A stretch of DNA of 64,000 nt, from positions 1 through 64,000 of the forward strand of contig CACIKE010000005.1 of NCBI GenBank assembly GCA_902587155.1. The letters run 5' to 3'. Source of the DNA: an uncultured Pelagibacteraceae bacterium. Its GTDB lineage: Bacteria; Pseudomonadota; Alphaproteobacteria; Pelagibacterales; Pelagibacteraceae. The position numbers and the translations under genes were made by a program. The notes below the pieces were generated by a model. The model was not told the DNA's origin, did no database searches, and saw nothing but the letters and a program-made list of their open reading frames with translations. Below are positions 53,528-60,294 of this stretch, piece by piece. Position 1 is the first letter of the stretch. Each line of letters begins with the position of its first letter.

Positions 53528-54517
53528 AGATTTTATTTTATTAACCAGCTCTTCATTAATAAGACGAGGGCCCTTATCTAGTCTATTTTTATGTCTTCTC
53601 TCTCCTGGAAGTCTAACTCCTTCATATGATTTCATTTTATTAAAAAATTCATCAGCGTGTTTTTGCCAATCAGTTCCTGAAGTTTTATCAGGTGAAATTG
53701 CAAGAATAAATTCTCCACCACTAGGAGGTCCGCCGTCATTATTATCTTTTGCAGCTGTCTCAAAGCTAAAATTATCACCAACTAATGCGCCAGCCATTAA
53801 TTCTACCATCATTGCTATTGCAGAACCTTTATATCCACCAAAAGGAAGTAATACACCTCCGTCCGCTATTGCTCCTGGATCAGTTGTTTCTTTACCATCT
53901 TTAGTTAAACCAGTTCCAAGTGGAACTTTATGCCCTTCTCTTTTAGCAACTTGAACTTCACCCATGGCCATTGATGCAGTTGCCATATCGTAAACTACAG
54001 GAGTTTTTCCTGGTCGTGGCCATGCAAAAGAAATTGGATTTGTTCCGAACAACGGTTTGATAGCTCCAGCGGGTGCTACAGCAGGCTTGTATGATGTGCA
54101 AGCAAATGCAACTAAACCTTCTTCTGCTAATTTTTCTGTCTCTGGCCACATCGCAGCCATATGATGTGAATTGTTAATTGCAAGTACAGCCACACCATTT
54201 TCTTTTGCAGCTTTTGCTAATTCAGGTAGCCCTTTATTTAAAACTACAGGGGCTAAACAATTATTCCCTTGTACTTTTATTACTGATGAAGAAATCTTTT
54301 TTATTGCTGGTTTTCCTTTACCATTAATTTTTCCACTTTTTAAACCACTCACATATGCTGGTAATCTAAAAAGACCATGAGATAAAGATCCGTCCCTTTC
54401 AGCATTTCTAATTAAATCTGACAGAATTGAAGCTGTTTCTTCATCACATCCATTAGTTAATAAGGTCTTTTTAGCTAAATCAAATATTTCATCTAATGTA
54501 AGGGAAACTGTACTCAT
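53519..54517 (-). CDS. Ldh-family (malate/L-sulfolactate/ureidoglycolate-type) dehydrogenase
   Basis: A 332-residue NAD(P)-dependent oxidoreductase of the LDH2/MDH2 family, which lacks the usual Rossmann fold. GCDEETASILSDLIRNAERDGSLSHGLFRLPAYV at the start, AINNSHHMAAMWPETEKLAEEGLVAFACTSY with the His-His catalytic region, GTNPISFAWP, YDMATASMAMGEV and LPFGGYKGSAIAMMVELMAG are family signatures. The substrate cannot be assigned; the neighbours give no clue, since it stands between xthA and znuA. Confidence 0.88.
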   Translation of the reverse strand: MSTVSLTLDEIFDLAKKTLLTNGCDEETASILSDLIRNAERDGSLSHGLFRLPAYVSGLKSGKINGKGKPAIKKISSSVIKVQGNNCLAPVVLNKGLPELAKAAKENGVAVLAINNSHHMAAMWPETEKLAEEGLVAFACTSYKPAVAPAGAIKPLFGTNPISFAWPRPGKTPVVYDMATASMAMGEVQVAKREGHKVPLGTGLTKDGKETTDPGAIADGGVLLPFGGYKGSAIAMMVELMAGALVGDNFSFETAAKDNNDGGPPSGGEFILAISPDKTSGTDWQKHADEFFNKMKSYEGVRLPGERRHKNRLDKGPRLINEELVNKIKSLS

Positions 54518-54559
54518 CCCATTATTAGATATTATTAATGGTTAAAGATCAATTTTTAT

Positions 54560-55546
54560 TTAACAACCTTTGAAAGATTTTGACATATTGCCAATTAAAT
54601 CAAAGTATAAATCTTTGCCAGGGTTAAGTGTTGCTCCTAATGGATCTATTACACCTGTTGCAATATTAGTATCTTTTGCTACAGCTTTAATGATATCAGG
54701 ATTAAATTGAGGCTCTGAGAAAACACAACTTACTTTGTCATGCTCGATAACTTCTCTAATTTCAGCTAATTGCTCAGCACCAGGCATGACATCTGTATTT
54801 ACTGTAAATGCACCCAAAACATTAATGTCAAATCTTTTTTCAAAGTATTGATAAGCGTCATGAAAAACTATTGATTTAAAATCTTTATTCAATTCAGATT
54901 TAACTTTTTTAGTGAGTTTATCTAAGTCTTTATGAGCTTTTTCTAAATTTGCTTTATATTTAGCCTCATTTTTTGAATCATTCTCAATTAAATGTTCAGC
55001 CATTTCACTTAAAATTACTTTTGCATTCATTGGATCTAGCCAAATATGTGGATCATGTTCACCATGTGCATGCTCATCATGACCATGTTCATCTTCTTTG
55101 TGACCATGTTCATCTTCTTTGTGACCATGTTCATCTTCTTTGTGACCATGTTCGTCCTCTTTATGACCATGTTCATCAAAAATATTTCTTTCTCTAAATT
55201 TAAGTTTTGTTAACCCTTTAATTTCCATTAATTCAATTTTTTCAGCTTTTTTGGCAATCGATTTTAATGGTTTTTCTAAAAAATTTTCTAAGTCCTCACC
55301 AACCCAAAACACTAAATCAGCTTCTTGTAACATTTTTGCATGAGTTGGCTTAAGTGCAAATCCATGAGGAGAAGCGTAACCGTCCACTATTAAATCTGGT
55401 TTTCCCACCCCATCCATTAAATAACTAGCTAGTGAATGTATTGGTTTAATTGATGTAACTACTTTAATTTCTGCATTTGCAGGTACAAAAATAGTTAAGA
55501 ATGATAATATTGTTAAGATAAATGGTAATTTTTTTATGTTTTTCAT
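54560..55546 (-). CDS. znuA: Zinc ABC transporter substrate-binding protein ZnuA
   Basis: A 328-residue periplasmic zinc-binding protein with a signal peptide ending near VPANA. Metal ligands are in VTSIKPIHSLASYLM, ASPHGFALKPTHAKML, HDPHIWLDPMNAKVI, FHDAYQYFEKRF and VFSEPQFNPDII. Between the first and second halves (about residues 120-165) lies a histidine/glutamate-rich loop with repeated EHGHKED units, the usual zinc-collecting loop of ZnuA. The end contains one cysteine (KGC). It diverges from znuC across two Zur-like palindromes. Confidence 0.95.
   Translation of the reverse strand: MKNIKKLPFILTILSFLTIFVPANAEIKVVTSIKPIHSLASYLMDGVGKPDLIVDGYASPHGFALKPTHAKMLQEADLVFWVGEDLENFLEKPLKSIAKKAEKIELMEIKGLTKLKFRERNIFDEHGHKEDEHGHKEDEHGHKEDEHGHKEDEHGHDEHAHGEHDPHIWLDPMNAKVILSEMAEHLIENDSKNEAKYKANLEKAHKDLDKLTKKVKSELNKDFKSIVFHDAYQYFEKRFDINVLGAFTVNTDVMPGAEQLAEIREVIEHDKVSCVFSEPQFNPDIIKAVAKDTNIATGVIDPLGATLNPGKDLYFDLIGNMSKSFKGC
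55088..55171 (-). repeat. 21-base in-frame tandem repeat in znuA
   Basis: Four head-to-tail copies of a 21-base unit that encodes EHGHKED. The first three (55088-55108, 55109-55129, 55130-55150) are identical; the fourth (55151-55171) differs at three bases without changing the encoded residues. The region on either side continues the His-rich theme less regularly. The exact identity points to recent slippage or gene conversion, and copy number is likely to vary among relatives. Confidence 0.92.
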
Positions 55547-55564
55547 ATGTTGTATAATTTAAAT

Positions 55565-55577
55565 GTTATAATATAAC
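55565..55577. promoter_or_regulatory. Zur box candidate 1 in the znuA-znuC divergent region
   Basis: A perfect 13-base palindrome GTTATA-A-TATAAC within AATGTTATAATATAACACT. This is close to the Zur operator consensus (GTTATANNATAAC-like). It contains TATAAT, so a bound repressor would cover a promoter. A second palindrome follows at 55581-55597. With zur encoded at the end of the operon, autoregulation and repression by zinc are expected. Confidence 0.75.
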
Positions 55578-55580
55578 ACT

Positions 55581-55597
55581 ATGTAATAATATAACAT
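55581..55597. promoter_or_regulatory. Zur box candidate 2
   Basis: An imperfect 17-base palindrome ATGTAATA-A-TATAACAT with one mismatched pair, four bases from box 1 and 20 bases before the znuC ATG. The same half-site TATAACAT recurs in box 1 in inverted form. Two adjacent sites fit cooperative binding of Zur dimers covering both divergent promoters. Confidence 0.65.
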
Positions 55598-55616
55598 TTA
55601 TAAGTCAAGGAATAAT

Positions 55617-56363
55617 ATGAGCTCAAATCAGAATATACTTGTGAAATTAAATAAAGCTGGTTTTAGTTTAAATAACAAATGGCTTGTCAAAGGAGTATCA
55701 CTACAAGTTGAAAAAGGAAAAATAGTTACTCTAATTGGTCCTAATGGATCTGGTAAAAGCACAACAGCTAAAATTGCACTAGGTATTTATAAAAAAATTG
55801 ATGGTTCTGTAGAAAAATATACTAGTAAAGTTGGATACGTACCCCAAAAAATCTCAATTGATTGGACACTACCATTAAGGGTAAATGATTTTATGGTATT
55901 AACTGAAAGTATTAGTAATGATTTGATTGATGAAGCTTTGTCTTTAACTGGTGTTACTCATTTAAAAGATAAAAATTTGGGTGATTTGTCTGGTGGAGAG
56001 TTTCAAAGAGTGTTACTTGCAAGAGCCATTTCAAAGAAACCTGAGTTATTAGTGCTCGATGAACCAGTTCAAGGTGTGGATTTTACTGGTGAAATTGCTT
56101 TATACGAATTAATTAAAAAAATTTCTGATGAATTAAATTGTGGTATTTTATTAATATCTCATGACTTACATACTGTAATGAGTGCAACAGATCATGTTGT
56201 TTGTTTGAATGGTCATGTATGTTGTTCAGGATCGCCAATGGATGTAGCGAAAAATAATGAATACAAAGCTTTGTTTGGTGAACAGGCTTCTCAAATTTTA
56301 TCTAGATATGAGCATAGACACGATCATATTCATACAAGTGAAGGTGAAATAAAGAAAAATTAA
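55617..56363 (+). CDS. znuC: Zinc ABC transporter ATP-binding protein ZnuC
   Basis: A 248-residue ABC ATPase: Walker A GPNGSGKSTTAK near residue 40, Q-loop in YVPQKISIDWTLPLRV (typical of metal-ion transporters), signature LSGGEFQRVLLARA, Walker B LLVLDEPVQGVDF, H-loop LLISHDLHTVM. The C-terminal HRHDHIHTSEGE is histidine-rich and may bind zinc. It is followed directly by znuB, whose ATG comes immediately after the stop. Confidence 0.95.
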   Translation: MSSNQNILVKLNKAGFSLNNKWLVKGVSLQVEKGKIVTLIGPNGSGKSTTAKIALGIYKKIDGSVEKYTSKVGYVPQKISIDWTLPLRVNDFMVLTESISNDLIDEALSLTGVTHLKDKNLGDLSGGEFQRVLLARAISKKPELLVLDEPVQGVDFTGEIALYELIKKISDELNCGILLISHDLHTVMSATDHVVCLNGHVCCSGSPMDVAKNNEYKALFGEQASQILSRYEHRHDHIHTSEGEIKKN

Positions 56364-57167
56364 ATGTTAGATGATTTTTTTATAAGAGCTTTAATAGCAG
56401 GTATTGGAGTTGCCATAATTACTGGACCTCTTGGATGTTTTGTTGTTTGGAGAAGATTATCTTATTTTGGAGATACTCTGGCCCACTCTGCTTTACTTGG
56501 AGTGACATTAGCTTATTCAATGCAATTCAACATAGCGTTCTCTGTATTCATTATCTCATCTTTAATAGCTTTAACTTTAATACAACTTCAAAAAAGAACT
56601 AATCTTCCAGGTGATGCTTTGCTTGGTCTTTTAGCTCACTCATCACTGGCAATAGGTCTTGTGGTCATTGGTTTTTTATCATTTATTAGATTTGATATTA
56701 TGGGATTATTATTTGGAGATATATTAGCTGTTACAGTTGATGATCTATTAATAATATGGATTGGAGGAGCATTAATCCTCTTAGTTCTAAAATTAATCTG
56801 GAAACCTTTGTTTGCATCAACGGTTAATTATGAATTGGCTGAGGCAGAAGGTTTAAATCCTGATCGTGCAAAAGCTATTTTTACTATTTTGATGGCAGCG
56901 ATTATTGCTATTTCAATAAAGATGGTTGGTTTATTATTAATTACAGGAATGTTGATCATACCAGCTGCAATGGCTAGAAATATCTCTTCAAGTCCTCAGA
57001 AAATGGTAATGTATTCAATTATAGGTGGATTGTTGTCTGTGATTTTGGGATTATTTTCTTCACTTGAATTTAATACTGCATCTGGACCTTCAATTATAGC
57101 AGCATCTTTATTGCTATTTATTTTATCATTATTAAACATTAAACAATCGATTAAATTGAAAAATTAA
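56364..57167 (+). CDS. znuB: Zinc ABC transporter permease ZnuB
   Basis: A 267-residue membrane protein with about eight helices of the ABC-3 family: FFIRALIAGIGVAIITGPLGCFVVWRRLSYFGDTLAHSALLGVTLAY (the ABC-3 signature), GDALLGLLAHSSLAIGLV, ELAEAEGLNPDRAKAIFTILMAAIIAISIKMVGLLLITGMLIIPAAMAR. It forms the channel for ZnuA-delivered zinc. It is cotranscribed with znuC and 24 bases before zur. Confidence 0.95.
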   Translation: MLDDFFIRALIAGIGVAIITGPLGCFVVWRRLSYFGDTLAHSALLGVTLAYSMQFNIAFSVFIISSLIALTLIQLQKRTNLPGDALLGLLAHSSLAIGLVVIGFLSFIRFDIMGLLFGDILAVTVDDLLIIWIGGALILLVLKLIWKPLFASTVNYELAEAEGLNPDRAKAIFTILMAAIIAISIKMVGLLLITGMLIIPAAMARNISSSPQKMVMYSIIGGLLSVILGLFSSLEFNTASGPSIIAASLLLFILSLLNIKQSIKLKN

Positions 57168-57191
57168 TGAGGAATTGGTAAACTAAACAAA

Positions 57192-57581
57192 ATGCATACT
57201 CTTTCAAAAAATCAGCGAATTATTTTTGATATAATTGATAAATCACCTGAACCAATGAAAGCCTATTCAATTCTTTTTAATGTTCAAAAAAAAGGAATTA
57301 AAGCTCCTCTACAAGTTTATCGAGCATTAGATAAGTTAGTTGAAATTGGAAAAATTCATAAAATTGAAAGTAGAAACGCGTTTATCGCATGTCAAAATTC
57401 GAGTTGTCAGGTGTCAAAAGCTACTGCTTTTTCAATATGTGAAAGTTGTGAAAAAGTAACAGAGATTAATAATTCTAGTCTCTCAAAATATCTATCAAAT
57501 TTTAAAGATAAAGCTGGTATGAAATATAGTAAATATAATCTTGAATTTTTTGGTTTATGCAAAAAATGTATAACCAAATAA
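57192..57581 (+). CDS. zur: Fur-family transcriptional regulator (Zur)
   Basis: A 129-residue winged-helix repressor of the Fur family. SKNQRIIFDIIDKSPEPMKAYSIL and KGIKAPLQVYRALDKLVEIGKIHKIESRNAFIAC match the Fur/Zur DNA-binding half (the LQVYRALDKL recognition helix). The C-terminal dimer/zinc half has CQNSSCQ, CESCEK and CKKC cysteine clusters. The clustered cysteines, location after znuCB and the palindromes at the promoter support Zur rather than Fur. The His-rich motif normally before the first cysteine pair is weak here. Confidence 0.88.
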   Translation: MHTLSKNQRIIFDIIDKSPEPMKAYSILFNVQKKGIKAPLQVYRALDKLVEIGKIHKIESRNAFIACQNSSCQVSKATAFSICESCEKVTEINNSSLSKYLSNFKDKAGMKYSKYNLEFFGLCKKCITK

Positions 57582-57594
57582 ATTTGAATTATTA

Positions 57595-57933
57595 ATGATA
57601 TTTTTTACTTTAAAGATCATACTCGCAGCAATAATAATAGCATTCGCCAGTTGGCTTTCAGGACAAAATCCAAAACTTGCAGGTTTTATTATCGCCTTAC
57701 CTCTTGTATCACTCATAGCTATAGCTTTTTCCTACTATGAGCATAATGATATAGAAAAAACAATTCTTTTTACTAAGAGCATACTAGTAGCAGTACCTGT
57801 GAGTTATTTATTTTTTTTACCCTTCTTTTTTGCAAAATCATTTAATATGAATTTCTTCCTAATTTATGGCACAGGCTTAGGATTTTTAGTTGTTGGTTTC
57901 TTTATTCATAAATATATAACAAATTTTCTCTAA
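57595..57933 (+). CDS. Hypothetical membrane protein, about four helices
   Basis: A 112-residue very hydrophobic protein with four predicted helices: IILAAIIIAFASWLSGQ, LAGFIIALPLVSLIAIAFSYY, ILVAVPVSYLFFLPFFF and FFLIYGTGLGFLVVGFFI. It starts 13 bases after zur, so it may belong to the zinc operon, but nothing in the sequence links it to metal transport; no His or Cys pattern is seen. A resemblance to GlpM/DUF3147-like small membrane proteins is only suggestive. Confidence 0.65.
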   Translation: MIFFTLKIILAAIIIAFASWLSGQNPKLAGFIIALPLVSLIAIAFSYYEHNDIEKTILFTKSILVAVPVSYLFFLPFFFAKSFNMNFFLIYGTGLGFLVVGFFIHKYITNFL

Positions 57934-57936
57934 TAC

Positions 57937-57977
57937 TGTTACATCTTAATAAATTTGTAACATTAATGTAATAATTA
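57937..57977 (+). promoter_or_regulatory. Candidate operator before the arsenic gene group
   Basis: Two kinds of structure overlap. TGTTACA (57937-57943) is inverted against TGTAACA (57956-57962), twelve bases apart. In addition TGTAACATTAA (57956-57966) and TGTAATAATTA (57967-57977) form an 11-base direct repeat, the spacing of a Pho box. It ends 16 bases before the ATG at 57994, so it probably overlaps the promoter. A Pho-box or an ArsR-type repressor site are both possible. No arsR lies in this window. Confidence 0.4.
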
Positions 57978-57993
57978 ATAAGAAGGAGAAAAT

Positions 57994-58215
57994 ATGTTTA
58001 TAAAAAAATATCTAAAGTGGATCAGTACTTTTTTAGTTTTAGTAGGAATACTTCTTACAAACTTAAATATATATCCTTTAAATATATATTTTCATGGATT
58101 AGGAGTTATTGGATGGACTATCGCTGGATTTGTTAGCAAAGATAAGGCGATACTCACTAACTTTGGATTACAAATTCCATTATTTGTTATTGGAATTTAT
58201 AAGATTATTTTTTAA
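57994..58215 (+). CDS. Small hypothetical membrane protein in the arsenic gene group
   Basis: A 73-residue protein with two or three helices (WISTFLVLVGILLTNL, FHGLGVIGWTIAGFV, IPLFVIGIYKIIF) and basic N-terminus. AAGGAG at 57983-57988 is a good ribosome-binding site, six bases before the ATG. Its stop is directly followed by the arsC ATG, suggesting coupled expression. Proteins like it are common in marine alphaproteobacteria and seem to be of unknown function. I assign no role beyond a link by position to arsC. Confidence 0.65.
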   Translation: MFIKKYLKWISTFLVLVGILLTNLNIYPLNIYFHGLGVIGWTIAGFVSKDKAILTNFGLQIPLFVIGIYKIIF

Positions 58216-58647
58216 ATGAAGAATATTTTGTTTGTATGCACAGGTAATTCAGCAAGAAGTATTATTGCTGAAAGTATAATAAATAACGAGTATGACGAAA
58301 AGTATAAAGGTTTTAGTGCTGGGAGTAATCCAACAGGAAAAATTAATGACGATGTGAAGAATTATTTATTATCAAAACATTATGATCTTTCAAATTATAG
58401 ATCTAAAAATTTTAATGAGTTTATTAATGGTCAAATTAAAATGGATTATGTGATTACAGTTTGTAATAATGCCAATAACGAAGTCTGTCCTATTTGGCCA
58501 AATAAAGATCAGATAATTCATTGGGATATAGAGGATCCTGTCAAATTACTTGATGAAACAAACGACTTAAATAAAAAAGATGAAATAATAGAAGAAGTTT
58601 ACAATAATATTTATAAAAGAATAAAGGAACTGATTTATGAAAAATAA
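58216..58647 (+). CDS. arsC: Arsenate reductase ArsC, low-molecular-weight phosphatase type
   Basis: A 143-residue protein of the LMW-PTP fold: LFVCTGNSARSIIAES is the CX5R loop with the nucleophile cysteine at residue 8, GFSAGSNP follows, and VITVCNNANNEVCP holds the second redox cysteine region, then HWDIEDP the catalytic Asp. This is the thioredoxin-coupled arsenate reductase class rather than the glutaredoxin class. It reduces arsenate to arsenite. It overlaps the aquaglyceroporin gene by 11 bases, consistent with detoxification by arsenite efflux. Confidence 0.9.
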   Translation: MKNILFVCTGNSARSIIAESIINNEYDEKYKGFSAGSNPTGKINDDVKNYLLSKHYDLSNYRSKNFNEFINGQIKMDYVITVCNNANNEVCPIWPNKDQIIHWDIEDPVKLLDETNDLNKKDEIIEEVYNNIYKRIKELIYEK

Positions 58648-59296
58648 AAGCCGCTATTTTCTTGCTGAATTATTAGGCAGTTGTTTTTTAGTAATGATTA
58701 TTGTTGGTTCAGGTTTAATGGCTGAAAACTTAACTAATGATGTTGCTGTGATGTTAATAGCTAATACTATAGCAACAGGAGCAGGTTTATTTGTGCTTAT
58801 TACAGTATTTGCTGATGTATCAGGAGCTCACTTTAATCCATTTGTAAGTATCGCAATGGCAATAACAGGCAAATTAAAAAGGAAACTATTACCCTACTAT
58901 ATCATTGCTCAATTGGTTGGTTGCTTGATTGGTGTTGGTTTAGCCAATTTCTTTTTTGAACATGAAATTTATGAATTATCTACTAAATCAAGAGATGGGA
59001 TTTATATACTAACATCTGAAGTGATAGCAACATTAGGACTTATAGTGATAATTTTTGGGGCTATGAAGTCAGGTAAAATTGCTGTTGCTGCTAGTGTTGG
59101 GCTTTACATTACTGCAGGTTATTGGTTTACTTCTTCAACTTCTTTTGCAAATCCTGCGGTTGCTATTGCTAGAACATTTACAGAATCTTTTACTGGTATT
59201 AGTTATTTAAATACTCCTTATTATATTTTAGCTGAGCTTATTGGAATGTTAATTGCTGTACTTATTGTTAAAAAGTTATTTTTAGAAAAAAATTGA
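58637..59296 (+). CDS. MIP-family channel (aquaglyceroporin, AqpS-like)
   Basis: A 219-residue channel of the aquaporin family with six helices. ELLGSCFLVMIIVGSG is the first helix. The first NPA motif is NPF (GAHFNPFVS), the second is a standard NPAVAIAR in FANPAVAIARTF. YYIIAQLVGCLIGVGLANFFF and AELIGMLIAVLIVKK match helices 3 and 6. In Sinorhizobium a MIP channel next to arsC (AqpS) lets arsenite leave the cell, and the same arrangement here supports that function. It overlaps arsC by 11 bases. Confidence 0.88.
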   Translation: MKNKSRYFLAELLGSCFLVMIIVGSGLMAENLTNDVAVMLIANTIATGAGLFVLITVFADVSGAHFNPFVSIAMAITGKLKRKLLPYYIIAQLVGCLIGVGLANFFFEHEIYELSTKSRDGIYILTSEVIATLGLIVIIFGAMKSGKIAVAASVGLYITAGYWFTSSTSFANPAVAIARTFTESFTGISYLNTPYYILAELIGMLIAVLIVKKLFLEKN

Positions 59297-59784
59297 AAAA
59301 TACAAAACTTACTAATCGAATAAGTTTAATTAACAAAAAATTTAAAAAAAAAGAGTTTTATCATTATCTTAAAACTTCTAATCTTTCATTAGTAATACCC
59401 AAGATTAAAGACAAATATGTAGTAGTTTCCCAAAAAAGAGTTCCAATTAATAAAATTAATTACGAGTTTCCTTCTGGCATAGTGGAAAAAAAGGAAACAA
59501 CTCTGCAATCAGCATATAAGGAATTAAGAGAAGAAACAGGATATAGATCAAGATCAAAATTGAGTAAAATAATAACTTTTTATACTGAACCTGGAAGACT
59601 AACTACTAAAATTACTGGTTATTACACAGAAGACTTAATTAAAATTTCGAAACCAGAACAAGGTATTAGAATTCATCTTTTTAATCAAAAAGAGATATTT
59701 AAATTAATATTAAATCAAAAATTCAATAATAGTTCTCATATAGCAATGTTTTTTTATTTAATAACAGTTCTTAAAAAACTATAA
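59293..59784 (+). CDS. NUDIX hydrolase
   Basis: A 163-residue protein with a NUDIX box in PSGIVEKKETTLQSAYKELREETGYR (Gx5Ex5[UA]xREx2EExGU), preceded by KYVVVSQKRVPINKINYE. This form resembles ADP-ribose pyrophosphatases, cleaving nucleoside diphosphate derivatives. It begins with a TTG start overlapping the MIP gene's TGA (TTGA), which is a plausible coupled start. No good alternative ATG is available before the domain. Substrate and link to arsenic are unknown. Confidence 0.8.
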   Translation: MKNTKLTNRISLINKKFKKKEFYHYLKTSNLSLVIPKIKDKYVVVSQKRVPINKINYEFPSGIVEKKETTLQSAYKELREETGYRSRSKLSKIITFYTEPGRLTTKITGYYTEDLIKISKPEQGIRIHLFNQKEIFKLILNQKFNNSSHIAMFFYLITVLKKL

Positions 59785-59863
59785 ACTAAAGGTTGTATCA
59801 AAATATCTTTTTTATTTAAGGATTATATGATTAAATCAAATATTAAATAATTCGGAGGCAGTA

Positions 59864-60073
59864 ATGAGAAAAAAACTAAAAAAAAATGAAAAGAAAAAAA
59901 CAAAGATATTAAAATCAATAGACAAACTTAAAAATAAAATTACAGCAAAAGAAAAAAAATTATCAAGCCTTAATATTAAAATTGCTGGTCTAGAAAAAAA
60001 GGTTGCAGAAAAAAAAGCAAAAAAGCTTGCTAAGAAAAATGCAGAGCAGTCTCCTGCATCTATAAATAATTAA
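59864..60073 (+). CDS. Small lysine-rich coiled-coil protein
   Basis: A 69-residue protein, over a third lysine, with heptad-like leucine and isoleucine spacing (ILKSIDKLKNKITAKEKKL, SSLNIKIAGLEKKV) suggesting a helical coiled coil; it ends in SPASINN. A perfect GGAGG Shine-Dalgarno (59854-59858) sits five bases before the ATG, unusually strong in this window, so the protein may be abundant. A long hairpin follows the stop. I do not recognise the family; DNA or RNA binding is a guess from charge. Confidence 0.65.
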   Translation: MRKKLKKNEKKKTKILKSIDKLKNKITAKEKKLSSLNIKIAGLEKKVAEKKAKKLAKKNAEQSPASINN

Positions 60074-60084
60074 TTCCAAATCGT

Positions 60085-60118
60085 CTTTCTCCCTTCTCAT
60101 TTGAGAGAAGGAAGAAAG
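60085..60118. terminator. Strong hairpin after the lysine-rich gene (possible terminator or 3' stabiliser)
   Basis: Bases 60085-60098 pair with 60105-60118 at 13 of 14 positions (single C/A mismatch at 60091/60112), with a six-base loop. It begins eleven bases after the stop of the Lys-rich gene. A run of T, the mark of factor-independent termination, does not follow on either strand, so a 3' stability element is as likely. The following 176 bases up to the ppx stop contain no gene. Confidence 0.55.
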
Positions 60119-60294
60119 TAGTTAATCAACAAAATTTAAACAGGGGAAGAAATAATGAATATTTAAATTTTGATGGTGCTTTATACATAAACTAAGTTAC
60201 AAAATTATTTACTTATTGTTAAAGTTAAATGAATTTAAATTAAAATAATGTTACAAAAAAATATCACTCAATTAAAAATAGAATTAAATTTAAT

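Noticed and set aside
55088-55171. CRISPR-like repeats
   Set aside because: The repeats are head-to-tail without spacers, in frame, and encode the histidine-rich loop of ZnuA.
54973-55197. A His-rich open frame on the plus strand opposite znuA
   Set aside because: It is the antisense shadow of the znuA repeat. The minus strand carries the whole conserved ZnuA protein.
60140-60166. A purine-rich AGGGGA followed by an ATG that gives a three-codon frame ending in TAA
   Set aside because: Too short to judge. It could be chance in an AT-rich spacer, and no downstream gene would be coupled to it.
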